Origin: Anadara kagoshimensis
Lineage: Eukaryota > Mollusca > Bivalvia > Arcoida > Arcidae
Direction of reading: 5' to 3'
Length of the DNA: 64,000 bases
Assembly: GCA_021292105.1 (NCBI GenBank)
Contig: CM037874.1
Location: forward strand, 23,185,534 to 23,249,533
Shown here: piece after piece, positions 32,640 through 43,729 of the stretch
Layout: every line of letters begins with the position of its first letter
Numbering within the stretch: the first letter of the stretch is position 1
Made by a program: the position numbers and the translations under genes
Notes under the pieces: generated by a model
What the model saw: only the letters and a program-made list of their open reading frames with translations
What the model was told of the DNA's origin: nothing
Databases searched by the model: none

Positions 32640-34270
32640 GTTCTCAATAAAGAATTAAACAGTGCATTAACAGAATGTTCTTTGCTGTCTTCAAAAGTTG
32701 AAAAACTCTTGTCTGAGAAGAAAAAATCTGAATCTGAAATTAGGATGCTGAATGAAAAATTGCTCTTCAGAAAAATAAGTAAATTTGGTACGAGAAACTT
32801 GCATAAACGAATTAAACGAATAGAAAAGAGAATAAATATGTCAAAAATAGCTTCACTTAAATCTGAAAATGTTAAACTTTAAAACAAAGATCAAGACTCA
32901 AGTTAAGTATTTGACAGTTCAGATGTAAAAAATAAAATCTGTGGTTTACTGACAGCAAGTATTCAAGATGTGGTCTCAGAAATTAGCATTACGCAAATGT
33001 AACCTGCAGAAATAATGTTTAATGATTTTTCTGAAATTTTTGCTGCTATTTAGGGAAACACTGATAAAACTGAGGTTACAACAAAGTTGGCAATTAAAAG
33101 TACAATGTCTGATGGGGCAAACTAATAAACCCTTTATTAAGCTCTTTCAAGTTTGGAGAGAAAAACTTCTTCTGCTTGCTGTTGGTAAATGGCAACATTT
33201 AAAAAGTGATTTGCGAGAAGATATAGTGCAACTGCATGACTTTTACTGTGGACTACATCTTCTCACAAACTTTGCTGAATATGCAAATAAGGGTATGATG
33301 AATTTGGGGATGCGTGCTCAAAAAGTGAAATAGGAATGAGGTGTCTTTATATTTTTAAAAAAATGGAAGGCTAAGACAGAAGCAGCATCACAGAGGCTCA
33401 TAAGAACAGCTTGTGTTTTACTTCAAGTGCAAGATAATGCATCTGCTGGTAGACCTTAACAATTGATAGCCTATCTTTAAACTATACGAAAAAGGAACAA
33501 ACTAAGCCTGCTTCATGGTAATCGATTTAACATTTTATTTTAAAATGGTTGGTGTGTTTTTGGACATGAAAATGACATTAAAATTTTATTGAAATTTATG
33601 GTCAAGATAATGATCTAACCAAAGCGGTTTATGCAGATATACAGTCACCTATTGTCTCGTCAGGTATTCGTGCACTAGGTTTATGTGATGTTCATATTAC
33701 TAGACCACTTTTGCATATTTTACAGTCTACGATTCACCTATGCTTGTTACAAATTTTAAAATCTTTGATCAGTTTGATCAAGGATATGAATTTTTGGATT
33801 TTCACTCCTACAAGCAGAAAATGAAAATCTAGATTTTGACACTTCAGGCACTTGAACTTGTACTTGCCAGCATATTGGTTGTAATAAAAAGGAGATCATT
33901 TATTATGTGGAAAATACCAACACCCATCACCAAAATTGATTGACGAACCTAAAAGTGCCCCTAAAACTAATCAGTCAAATGAATCAAACTTTGGTCAGCT
34001 TGAGAGAATTAAGCGTAGTAAGCCAAAGGTGAGTACATGTACTAGACATGTAGAGGGCATCATAATGTATGTTAACAGCAAAACGTCCGAGTAGCTAGCT
34101 TCTCAACATGATGATAAAACTTTATTAAATCAATCTAATAAACTTCTACCGAACTTTATCAGTAAATGGAGAATCAGGGGGATGAAATTAAACTGTAACG
34201 GATAGAATTACTAAAAGAAAGAATAACTATACGGGAAGAAAATGCAAAAATAGAAAAACAGGTAATAATT
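32640..34270 (+). pseudogene. Decayed copy of a multi-copy invertebrate ORF, likely transposon-borne
   Basis: With stops and frameshifts, the plus strand carries in order: a lysine-rich coiled region (SSKVEKLLSEKKKSESEIRM, then basic NLHKRIKRIEKRIN), a block with FIKLFQVWREKLLLLAVGKW and FYCGLHLLTNFAEYA, QRLIRTACVLLQVQDNASAG, LLHGNRFNILF with a GHE-DI segment, VYADIQSPIVSSGIRALGLC, and a later FGQLERIKRSKPKVST with SKTSE. I recognise the order F-CGLH-L, R-IRT-C, GNRFN-LF, GxRALGL and FGQxxR as that of a repeated protein family of unknown function found in many invertebrate genomes as unnamed loci. It is likely carried by a DNA transposon, but no catalytic motif can be named. At least eight breaks show it is dead. 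Confidence 0.5.
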
Positions 34271-34274
34271 GATT

Positions 34275-35915
34275 TTGTCACTAAACATGGACTGTTGTAA
34301 AAGTAAACATGACATAGAAGGGTATCTAGGAAAGTTTAAATTGATAAAAGCTAAAATAACTTATATAAAACTCCAAATTAAGTTCTTTCACATAATTCTT
34401 GATTTATCCGTAAATGACTGAGATCTGTATCAGTTCTCAAAAGCAGAGAAGTCATTTGGCTTAGTGAAATTAAAAGATAATCTATGTAAATGTTTTTACT
34501 GTTTAGATGTTACAGAACGTGAAAATGATGACAGTGATTTTATTGAATTGTCTTACAATGACCTCGTGTTTACCATCTACTTCAAGCATATCAAGAGTTC
34601 AACACATGAAAGTCAATTACAAAAGAAGACAATTTATCTGATCAAACATTAGTAAATAACTCCAGTAAACAGACAAAAAAAAAACAAATTCTACTTAGTA
34701 TTGTTTTTTTAATAAATCCGCCTAATAGTATAATGTACATCAAAATACCACATGTCACCATGAGTTGTATTTAATATCATATCATCAATAATATAACTAT
34801 AATAGCTGGATTTAAGTTTAAAAATGTAAATAAATAAAATTTTCAAGTTCATATACACTTCAAGATCTTAAATCATGCATTTAACCAAGGTATGCATTCA
34901 AACATGTGGATATACTAGGCACATTTTCAGAAAAGACGTAGTTTTAAGAGAAGAGGCATTTTTAGTAAAAGCAAACCATATATCCTTCGTAAATAATTTG
35001 GGTGTGTGAGTTCGAAAATTGCGGATACCAAGCTGAAAATTTGCTCTAAATAGGTCAAAATTTAAATACAAAATGGCCGCCAAAATCAAAATGAATCTTT
35101 GTATAAAGTTGATATTGAATTGTTTTAGTAGCAGAAACAGTTATAAATCAAAGATTGTAATATTGTAAGGCTAACTTGGGTGTTAATGACAAAAAATTAA
35201 ACAAAACGTTTAAGGCGTTATTGCTACCTGAAAACATTTTAAAGATACTGAAATTTTAGGGGCAAGCACCTACACAAAATTTGCAACGAAGTTAGATCTT
35301 TGCATGTTGATTATTTTTGCAACTTGGTGTTTTAACTATTGATAATACTTTTTAAAAATATGGTCAAAAGGACAAATTTGAAAGTTACACTCCAAGGGTA
35401 ACAACTCTTTTATGGATCATCGTATTCTTACAAACATTGCTATTTAGCTTGTCATATCATTATTTTTCAATGTATTACTCTATATAACACTAATAGTTTT
35501 CAAGTCAAAAGCCACAAAACCAGCACAATTTGCAAAAAAAAAAAAAAAAATCAGAGGCAAAACTCTGTAAAAAGGGGTTTAATATTTATGAAATCAAAAG
35601 ATCTGGCATGCCGGTCATTATCAGCCTTCATCTCAGGTGGCCTAGCGACAAAGTTCATTATGAAAAAAATTATATATTTGACTTCAGAAGAAAGCTCACA
35701 TGTTTAACTTTATATAATTAGCCAGTTTTAAAACTTTTCGATTTTGTTTTTGGATTTGTAGTTTGAACATGGGACAGTATGTTTCTGTTTAATTGAATAA
35801 ATTAAGTATGACACATAACATGCTGAAACACTGATTTATATAGTCTAGAGTGTAATATGTAATAGTTTATAAATATGAAGCCTGTGTTTGTACGAAATGC
35901 TTAAAAATGTTTTTT
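34275..35915. other. No supported feature
   Basis: A 62-codon plus frame at 34464-34652 (LCKCFYCLDVTERENDDSDF...) may be a further scrap of the relic upstream, but this cannot be shown. An A-run lies at 35535-35550. The end of the stretch is the acceptor TGTTTTTTTACAG of the 35921 micro-exon. Confidence 0.35.
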
Positions 35916-35920
35916 TACAG

Positions 35921-35932
35921 TGGAAGAACAAA
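35921..35932 (+). CDS. Possible 12-nt micro-exon (phase 1)
   Basis: TGGAAGAACAAA lies between a strong acceptor (ATGTTTTTTTACAG) and a consensus donor (GTAAGTAAATG). In phase 1 it adds Val-Glu-Glu-Gln and leaves one base, the same phase as the two upstream candidate exons. The donor region resembles that of the signal-peptide exon (CACAAAGTAAGTAAATTG). Very short exons cannot be proven by eye. Confidence 0.22.
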
Positions 35933-35939
35933 GTAAGTA

Positions 35940-37845
35940 AATGTAACTACGTTAGACTTTTAAACCTATTTAAAAGTGTTAAGTCATCACTGAGCAATTC
36001 TAAGCTGACTATTTGCTAAAAAGGTGAACTTGCACTATAAATTGTTGATGTAAAGTTTGATACTCAACTATAGCAAAAGTAATACTACATTTGGTTTCAC
36101 TAAAGCTGGTAATTAGTACGGTCTGAATGATATATCGTAAGCCTTCTGTTAAAGGAGATTAGCGCCGATGTACCTTTTCACCCTTCTATCCCCTTACTAT
36201 TTAAATCCGTGGATCCGAAGACCAGTGAAATTTTTTAAGTTGATATCAACAAGGTATTACTCTAAAATAAATAAGACTAGTGACTTGGCAAATGTAAAAA
36301 AATGGTGAAAAAGCAGGATCCAATATTTGCACATGAACGGTTAAGCACCTAAGGCTATCCATAATGATACGATAGTAACACTAAGGAAAGATGCCCCTTG
36401 ATAGGCAGAAGTAATAAGGTGGGTGGCGGATTATGAACAGGGCAGGCAGAACTTTGATGATGACCACAGTCATGCAAGGTATGCCACTATTGCAATCCCA
36501 GAAATGGTCAATTGAGCTTTGTTTTCATTGCATTCATGGCAGCCGAAATCACCATTGACTGCTCATTTCTGAAAAATACTTTTCTTTAAAAAAGAAAATT
36601 GTTTTTGCAAATCTGTAAAAACAAAATACTTTAAACATTTTCACAATGTTTGGCCACTTATCATTTTAAAATTGTGGAAACGTAGATAACAACCATGATA
36701 TTTTTATGACTGACAGGTGAGTTACAGAAAACATATGGACATAGAACAGTACATTCCATTCTAACATCCTGCAATAAGAAAGCTTTGATCCTGTTGGACT
36801 TCTAGCAATTAATCAGAAACACACAAAATGCACGTGTTAATCTAAACATTTTAGTGCTAGACACTGCTAGCTCCCATAAGAGCTTTGTTTCTATGTGGCA
36901 AAGTTGGACATTATTTCATCCCAGAGCCCAAACAACAGTCTAAACGATAAAATCACCCTGGTTCACCTCCGCCAAAGAAGGCAGAAAAAGACTGTTCCAT
37001 CATCACATTATACTTAGACATACTGATGGTACATGTAGATTATTTCCAAAAGGAACAAAAAATAAATGGCACATAATTTGTATTTTTTAGGCTGTTACGA
37101 AACAATGCTCAACTCAAGTGCTGTGAAAAACTCAGTAAAGGTGTTTTGGTCCACTAGCACAATTCTACCATTGCCTTTACAACAATTAGCGATTGTGGTT
37201 TTAAATTGATTGAGTGGCCAACTTATTGCTTAAGATTGCACATGAGTCTTGTCAATTACATTATCCAGTTTTATAGTTAGATGATGATGTCATTCATTGG
37301 AGGACTTTCTATTTTTTTGAAATGAATTATTTCAAAGTTGCATCTAGTTCCTAAAACCTCGGTGCCAAAATTATATAGAGACCGATACTATGTTATAAAA
37401 TAATGCAATATTACCGCCAAAATTCAAACCACTACAGATGAGGTTCACAACGTATAAATCGATATATGTTTTTAGGTAATGGTTGTGATTCTAGCTATTA
37501 ACGCAATATCATTCTTAAAAGTTTTACGCATGATGCCACGCATAGTTATTTGGTATTTTGACATCATTTACAACCACGGGTTCCACAAACAATTTTGAAA
37601 GAACATGTGGCAATCTCTTGATAAAAGACTGTTCTGGAATAGGCTCTTTTTGCATTTCAAACACAAGTTAACACCATGATCAAAATCAAGCAGTATTTCA
37701 GTATAGTTTTAGTTATGAACCTAATTCAGTCATGTAGATTTATCAATGTACTATCGAAAAGGCACACAAAATGAACAAACACATAATTATAGCCACCACT
37801 TTATTTTTAGAAATTGTTTTAATTTTGGTTTAAACATTTAGTTTA
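35940..37845. other. No supported feature
   Basis: Both strands were read. 36150-37400 has a slightly higher GC content and conserved-looking phrases, but no frame longer than about 60 codons and no motif that I recognise. Confidence 0.35.
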
Positions 37846-37849
37846 GCCT

Positions 37850-38350
37850 CTTCCATTTTAATTTAACACCTTCAGGTTTTGCTGAAATGTTAAAAATAAC
37901 AAAGAACCACCTTTTGCTAAAACATGCAACTTCAATAACATTTTGTTTTTGAATTATGTCAAATTAAGCATGTTGCCAAATTTAACTAAAATTTAAAACC
38001 CTTAGTACAGTTTTTGCATTGGTACATAATAACTTTAAATCGCCATTTTGTTTTAGGAATTACGGGTTTAAAAACTCAAAATTGAGCTTGGTATTTGCCA
38101 TTTTTGAATTTGGCATTCTCGAATTATGTTAATTTAATAATGTTACCAACTTTTACTAAAATTTGTCAACCCAAGTAACATTTTTTGCATTGGTACATCA
38201 TTAATTTTATCCGCCATTTTGTTTTTGAAATTATAGGTTCAAAAACTCAAAATTGAGCTTAGTTTCCGCCATATTTGAATTCCGCATCTTCGAATTATGT
38301 TACCGACTTTTACTAAAAAATGCCGCTTCAAGTCACATTTTCTCAATTTG
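37850..38350. repeat. Tandem array, ~171-bp unit, ~2.7 copies
   Basis: TTTTTGCATTGGTACAT recurs at about 38012 and 38183, with TCGAATTATGTTAATTTAA, ACTAAAATTT, CGCCATTTTGTTTT and TCAAAAACTCAAAATTGAGC in each unit. A third, partial unit starts with TCGAATTATGTTACCGAC at about 38290. Confidence 0.8.
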
Positions 38351-38429
38351 TTCCTAGTCTAATCCGGAATCTTGGATGGGGTCGGTCCATTTTCCGTCTA
38401 ATTTGACCGAAAATGTTTCCCAGAGGGCA

Positions 38430-38605
38430 TGCGACGTTGATTCAACGTTGAAAATGGGTTGTTTTTTGGTCGCAACGTTGACAACACAAATACAACGTTG
38501 ATTCAACGTAATTTTGTCAACGTTGAATCTACGTTGGAACATGACGTTGAAATAAGATTGATTTTTTATGTCATTTCGACTGATGTTTATTCAACGTATA
38601 ATCAA
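38430..38605. repeat. CAACGTTGA array, left
   Basis: Units such as GACGTTGATTCAACGTTGAA, CAACGTTGACAACACAAATA and CAACGTTGATTCAACGTAA. ACGTTGA-TCAACGT is itself palindromic, so the array can form many hairpins. Confidence 0.8.
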
Positions 38606-38609
38606 CGTC

Positions 38610-39815
38610 AGTAATTAAAATTTGATTTGAATCTTCAAAAAATCGATCAGGATTAGTTAATCGTATAACTTATTACGTCGTCTGTTGTGTAACAATAGTT
38701 AATGGAAGGGTTGTTTGCCTGATTGTTTTCCCGTTGCGTTGTTGCCCAATTTAAGTTAATAAGTGCTGGAAATTGCAAACACAGGGTACTTTTGATGATG
38801 TCAGGCTGAATTCTATAGGACATAATACTAATATGAAGGAATATTATGAAAGGTAGAATGAAAAGTCATGTTTTTAGGCACAGTTCATCTAGGAGTGAAA
38901 TTTGCCTATTTTACCAATTTCTGTTCTTGGAATCTCCAGATTTATCTTTAAAAATATTACATAGAAATAAGACGTTTAAATAATAATAATAACAACAATA
39001 ATAATAATAATAATAATTAAATAATAATAAAATATAATAATAATAATATAAAATAATCTCTTATTCAAATATAGTCAACATTATGACGACACACAAACTG
39101 TAAATGTCATACTAAGTAATTGAAGCATACACATTGGGTGCTCCTGATATCTGTAGAAACTACTAATGACAATAGCAAGTTTGCTCTTCAAAATTGGAGG
39201 AGAGGAAATTTCATCATTGCAAAATGATGCAGCAGTTTTAGATTGCAATGAATTATCAATCTTAAAATGGGATTTGTATGCAAAATCAGATATATTGTTC
39301 CAGTAGTGAAGGATATTATGCATGGAGAAAACTTCATACAAATTTTTAGCTTGTTCTGAACTTTAAACCAGAAAAAAACTAATCAAGCTGGACTGGTCAG
39401 TGCCAGTGATAAATGTTAGCAGACGACTACTGACTGCATTGATGGACAGTGAGACTGAAGTCAGTGAAGATCAGTAATGGCATAAAGATCAAGATAACAA
39501 TGGTAAGTTGAATCAATCAATACCAAACCAATGTTTAATACAGTGCATGTGTCAATATTAATAAATTTTTATTCACCTTCAGTATACAGTTTCCTCATCA
39601 GTTATGTCTAGCTGGATTTTGATGAGTTTAGTCATTGAAGAAGTCTTTTTAGGTTTTGATGGACACAGACTTGGATTTTTATTGGCTATAGGAAAGATGT
39701 TATTTGTTTTTATGGCAATATATTATGTAGCTAGCCAATGGGGTGTGCTCGTCCGTAGCACCAAGCTTCACTTCCCTTTATTTCAAAATTTTTAATTTGC
39801 TTCTGGAGTATTTCA
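38610..39815. other. Element interior with (TAA)n microsatellite
   Basis: A (TAA)n tract lies at about 38986-39055. A short plus-strand Penelope-type 3' scrap is at about 39715-39805 (TAGCTAGCCAATGGGGTGTG, TTCACTTCCCTTTATTTC). No gene was recognised; minus frame 39081-39341 has no domain. Confidence 0.45.
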
Positions 39816-39824
39816 GTACAAAAG

Positions 39825-40010
39825 GTTGAGTTGAATAATGGTGTTTACGTTCCATTAAAGAATATTCCACTTATATCGAGACGTTGCCAGCTATAGTCAA
39901 AGATTCAGAAATTTTACCTATGTGTTGCACTGATGCCAGTGCATTATACCTCGGGGTTTTTTATCGTGCCATGCCATCTGGACATGGGAACGGGTTGACA
40001 CTAACACTAG
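39825..40010 (-). mobile_element. SINE (family 1) body, separated from its head
   Basis: Minus orientation: TTGAGTTGAATAATGGTGTT, CCACTTATATCGAGACGTTG, GCCAGCTATAGTCAAAGATT and TGCATTATACCTCGGGGTTT. The tRNA head lies 180 bp further on, at 40195-40268. Confidence 0.7.
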
Positions 40011-40194
40011 CCTGAGTAGTAAAAATTGGTCAGGGCTAGTGAATATTCCTTTACCAGTAATCTTATGTGCTAGCGGTTTATCTCAAAACAATTAGACCAT
40101 ATACTTGATATATTGCTTTTTAGACTTAATGAATATATAATTTAAGCTTCTCCAGTTTGCAGGATTTTGCTCCATTTTATCATTGTTATTTTGT

Positions 40195-40268
40195 CCCGGG
40201 GGGGGGCAGGACATACCCGAATTGAACCTACGTAAGAAGCACTCTACCAACTGAGCTACTACAGTGTT
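40195..40268 (-). mobile_element. SINE (family 1) tRNA head
   Basis: ACTCTACCAACTGAGCTACT with ACAGTG is the reverse complement of the family head (CACTG-AGTAGCTCAGTTGG). The intervening 180 bp with a G-run at 40198-40206 is not SINE sequence. Confidence 0.7.
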
Positions 40269-40274
40269 TTTTAG

Positions 40275-41100
40275 AAGCAAAGATGATAGGTAGGTATATA
40301 GGCATATGGTCATGTAAATACATGTAATATATATTTTTTGACATTAGTAAAATTTCTTTACAATTCAAATTTTATTTTTTTTTATTTGAAGATTGAACAA
40401 CCACATTCAACAACTTCGTAATTGGATTGGAGTGGATGATGGTATTGTGTATCAAAAGTGATGTTTATGAACAGACTAAAGACAATATTCTAAATAAGTT
40501 TTCAGTGAATCATTATTTTGCGTGTTCAACAATATTAATTATCTGACTATAACCATCAAAATAGTGATGTAACTTTTTTACATATGTTAAATGTGTATTA
40601 CAGTTTCACAGTGTAGGCACTCACAAGAATATGTAAAATGAATTTTATGATTTATCATGAAGTGTATAATTTATATTTATCTAAAAAGTTTAAAAATAAA
40701 GTTGCCTTTGTTTGATAATGAGACACGAGGCAAGAAAATACTTAACAATGCACTAGTTATTTCATTGGTTGGATGCCCTGATTTCACAATCATTCCTTAG
40801 CTAAGATTTTCCATAACTTAAAACTTTAACAATTTTAAATCTTTTTAATTTTGTTATTTTTAAAATATTCAGAAATTTAAGACACTTCTACATTAAAACA
40901 TTTGAATTAAGTTTTGACAAAAATATCCCCCCAAAAAATAACAAAAAGATAAGCAAAATCTTGCTAAACAATAATCGTGAAATAGGGTCAGGGTTAATGG
41001 AAAATGTAGCAAGAAGTCTTAACTACCTAACTGTAGCAAACTTGTAGTGTACCTTTTAGCCATCTAAAGTCAGACGAACTTGACCAATTACTATGAATTA
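40275..41100. other. Element interior, no feature seen
   Basis: AT-rich sequence without recognised coding or repeat content. Confidence 0.4.
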
Positions 41101-41109
41101 AATTTTTAT

Positions 41110-41370
41110 TATGGTAGCTAAACTCATGTGAAATTCACATGAAAATATTCAGGTGCACTAACATTTCACGCGAATTTCACACATGAAATTAACGTGAACT
41201 TCATACATGAAATTAACGTGAATTTCACATAAAAATTTTTATGTGAAATTAACGTTAATCAAGCTTATATGTGACATTCATGTGAAAAATACCATGTTAA
41301 TTTGTCATGTTGTGACTTTCACATAAAAGTTCGATTCATGTTTTCACATGAAATTTTTATGAGTTATTCA
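41110..41370. repeat. ACGTGAATTTCACATGAAATT array
   Basis: About ten units combining CATGAAATTAACGTGAA and TTTCACATAAAA-TTTATGTGAAA in both orientations. Each pair of neighbours forms a short palindrome, like the CAACGTTGA arrays at the element's ends. Confidence 0.75.
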
Positions 41371-41649
41371 CGTTAACAAAATTTGGCTGTGTAAATGGGG
41401 TTTGCCACTGTACCATATGATCAATAGCTCCTAATGTGTTTGTGGGACGTTTTGAAAAAATTTAATGATGCTTTTCCGGGAATATGTGACGTTCTACACA
41501 CATTAAGAGATATTGATTGCGTATTACAGTGGTGAATTTGAATCCCATTTAATGTCAACTTTGGCAAATAAACACTGTCTGAGCGATTCCAGCATTTAGA
41601 CATGAAATACTCAGGGTCCTTGGAAAGATACATAAAAATTGATGCTCCA

Positions 41650-41775
41650 AGTAACAATGCCCCACAACAGGTGTGACATATTAAAGAACCCTTCAAGTGC
41701 CCTGAATGCACTACAATGGTCAAAATCTCTGCAATTTCACATATAGCTGGTAATGTCTCAATATCAGTTACTTGG
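41650..41775 (+). mobile_element. SINE (family 1) tail fragment, strongly diverged
   Basis: AAGAACCCTTCAAGTGCCCT, GAATGCACTACAATGGTCAA, ATATAGCTGGTAATGTCTCA and ATATCAGTTA follow the order of the SINE 3' half. The match resembles the copy at 26843-27058 most. Confidence 0.5.
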
Positions 41776-41799
41776 TTACAACGAAAAAACAACATAGAA

Positions 41800-42015
41800 A
41801 TAACGTTGAAACAATGTTTGAATCATCGTTGAAAAAAACGTTAAAACAACGTTATTATCAACCGTAAATCAACAAAAATACAACGTTGAAACAACTTTGA
41901 TATCCGACGTTGAATCAACGTCAGTATTTCAACGTCAAAACAATTTGCAAATACAACATGTTTTCAACGTTGATTCAACGTCAGAATATACGTTGTATCA
42001 ACGTTGTTTCAACGT
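41800..42015. repeat. CAACGTTGA array, right
   Basis: Repeated ACGTTGAAACAACGTT and GTTGATTCAACGTC units up to the right terminus of the element. Confidence 0.8.
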
Positions 42016-42033
42016 TATTTTGCCCACTGGGTT

Positions 42034-42115
42034 ATTAGTACTGCTTCCTAGCTATGTTATATATATAGTTTTGACACACAGAAGACGCAGAATGGTATTT
42101 ACGAGTGAAATAAAG
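42034..42115 (+). other. Possible transmembrane exon next to the DNA element
   Basis: The frame reads LLVLLPSYVIYIVLTHRRRR, then MVFTSEIK, ending at a consensus donor GTAAGT at 42116. A hydrophobic run followed by four arginines has the look of a stop-transfer segment of a single-pass membrane protein. Against this: no acceptor can be fixed because the 3.6-kb element ends 3 bp before it, the phase (2) does not match the candidate exons upstream, and chance cannot be ruled out. Confidence 0.18.
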
Positions 42116-42119
42116 TAAG

Positions 42120-42490
42120 TTTTGGCGATTATTAGCATCTATTTCATAAGATTTCTCAAGATTTATGCCGAATTTTAGGACCTACTTTCAGTCTCCTTAT
42201 TAAATTTGGCCGCTTCGATCGTTCATCATCACAAATCTGAATTTCACAGGCCAATCTCCTGCACAAATATTGTGTTAGTTGACCCTATACGGTATATATT
42301 AAGTATTAGTGAATTGGTGGTACACTTGAAAACATGTACAACCGTTTATTATGCGTGTGCGATTTGGGCCTTGGAATTTCTTATCATTCTATGGTTTCAA
42401 TATAATCATTCAAACGTGCCTTTCCAAAGGTAGGTACAACTCCCCATATCAATGCTGAGATATTTGTTAAAAAGTCGGTGTCATTGCAGG
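42120..42490. other. No feature seen
   Basis: A 75-codon plus frame at 42206-42433 shows no domain. Nothing else was recognised. Confidence 0.4.
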
Positions 42491-42492
42491 TC

Positions 42493-42494
<2 letters not shown>

Positions 42495-42531
<37 letters not shown>
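42495..42531. repeat. (CA)n microsatellite
   Basis: About eighteen perfect CA units. Confidence 0.92.
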
Positions 42532-42533
<2 letters not shown>

Positions 42534-42854
42534 TAGGCTGATAGGCCTAATTTCGAAATGTGCAACAGATCTAGTTTTCAGTTGTTTTATAAGCTTTAAT
42601 GCTTGGTGTTGTTAAGAAAATTTAAACAGCCATATGGAACTAAATTTGATTAAAATTTTTTTGCTGAATGAGGCATTATCTTTGGCAGAAAATTAAATGC
42701 AAATTTGGTTTTATGTTTTACAATGCAGCTTCACTGTCCATGTATGTACAACAAAATGTGCAAAATAGCAAGAACCAAGCTGCTGAAACTCAATAAGAAG
42801 ATTAGGTTTCATATCAGTAGTGTAACATAACAATACAGTGCAACTGAAAGGGTT

Positions 42855-43690
42855 TTATACAAAATCCTCATTCACTTGTCTTTCTTTTACAAAAACGGTA
42901 AGCCAAGATACAAATATCTGGTGCTGAACAGGGATTCTGGTTATTTTGTCAAGCACCTTTACGGATTCCAAAGAAAAATATACCGAAGATACCATCATCA
43001 AAATGTTGGAGTTTTTAATAGATAACATATTTGTTGTGTCGGTAATATAGTTTTCAGCAAACAATCGGTATATCAATGGGTACAAACTGTGCACCATTGC
43101 TTGCTGATTTGTTTCTTTATTCTTACGAAGCAGAATTTATGCAGAACCTTGTTACATCTGGAGAGAAGACTGTCGCCAAATCGTTCAACTCAACATACAT
43201 ATAGATGACGTTCTGTCTCTTAACAATTCTAAATTTGAAGACTATATAAATGTCATCTATCCTAGTGAGCTTGAAATAAAAGACACGACTGATTCCTCAA
43301 GTTTTGCTTCCTATTAAGACTTATACCTGAATTATGACGCACACGAAAGGCTACATTTTAAACTTTATGACAAACGTGATGACTTCAATGTTTTTATTGT
43401 CAACTTTTCTTTTCAGCAATATACCTGCTTCTCCTGCTTATGGTATATTTGTTTCCCAATTAATACGCTATGGTTGAGCTTGTTCCCACTACGGGGTTTT
43501 GTACAAAGAAGTAGTCTGCTTGCAAATAAATTGTTGACTCGGGGATATTGCAAGCGCCTAGGCTTATCAAGGCTCTAAAAAGTTTTACGGCCGTCATCAC
43601 AGTATTGTTGGTAAGTTTGATGTTTCTGTGCCCAGGATTGCCCTGGATATATTTGATGTCTTATAGTTCCATGTTCCTTTCACACAATTT
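42855..43690 (+). mobile_element. Penelope-type element, plus copy with RT relic
   Basis: Plus-strand frames, with breaks, carry SFFYKNGKPRYKYLVLNRDS, a GYFVK segment, then FQQTIGISMGTNCAPLLADL and FLYSYEAEFMQNLVTSGEKT. The YIDD region is damaged by a small deletion (only IDDV remains, in another frame), and the KDTTDSSSFAS, KLYDKRDD, SQLIRYG and FYGRHHSIVGKFDVSV parts follow. It is the longest copy on its 5' side and shows that the family ORF continues upstream with a KYLVLNRDSG region. Stops and frameshifts show it is dead. Confidence 0.85.
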
Positions 43691-43729
43691 TGATTTAACA
43701 ACATGGAACTATGGGACGTCAAATGTGTA
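43690..43729 (-). mobile_element. Penelope-type minus copy, part 1 (before the pogo insertion)
   Basis: ACATGGAACTATGGGACGTC and AAATGTGTA are the start of the minus-oriented 3' region. The copy resumes at 45882 with TACATCCAGGGCAATCATTG, the next bases of the same family sequence. Confidence 0.75.

Larger units (their letters stand above)
38419..42031. mobile_element. 3.6-kb non-autonomous DNA element with CCCAG ends
   Basis: The left end CCCAGAGGGCATGCGACGTT and the right end, read inward on the other strand, CCCAGTGGGCAAAATAACGT are inverted repeats. Both lead into arrays of CAACGTTGA-type units (38430-38600 and 41800-42015). The flanking dinucleotide is TT on both sides, a possible 2-bp target duplication. 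The interior has no transposase frame; it contains other repeats, including rearranged SINE pieces and a TAA microsatellite. The superfamily is not assigned. Confidence 0.7.

Noticed and set aside
38354-38542. 62-codon minus frame with repeated Asn-Val-Asp
   Set aside because: Generated by the CAACGTTGA array; not a gene.
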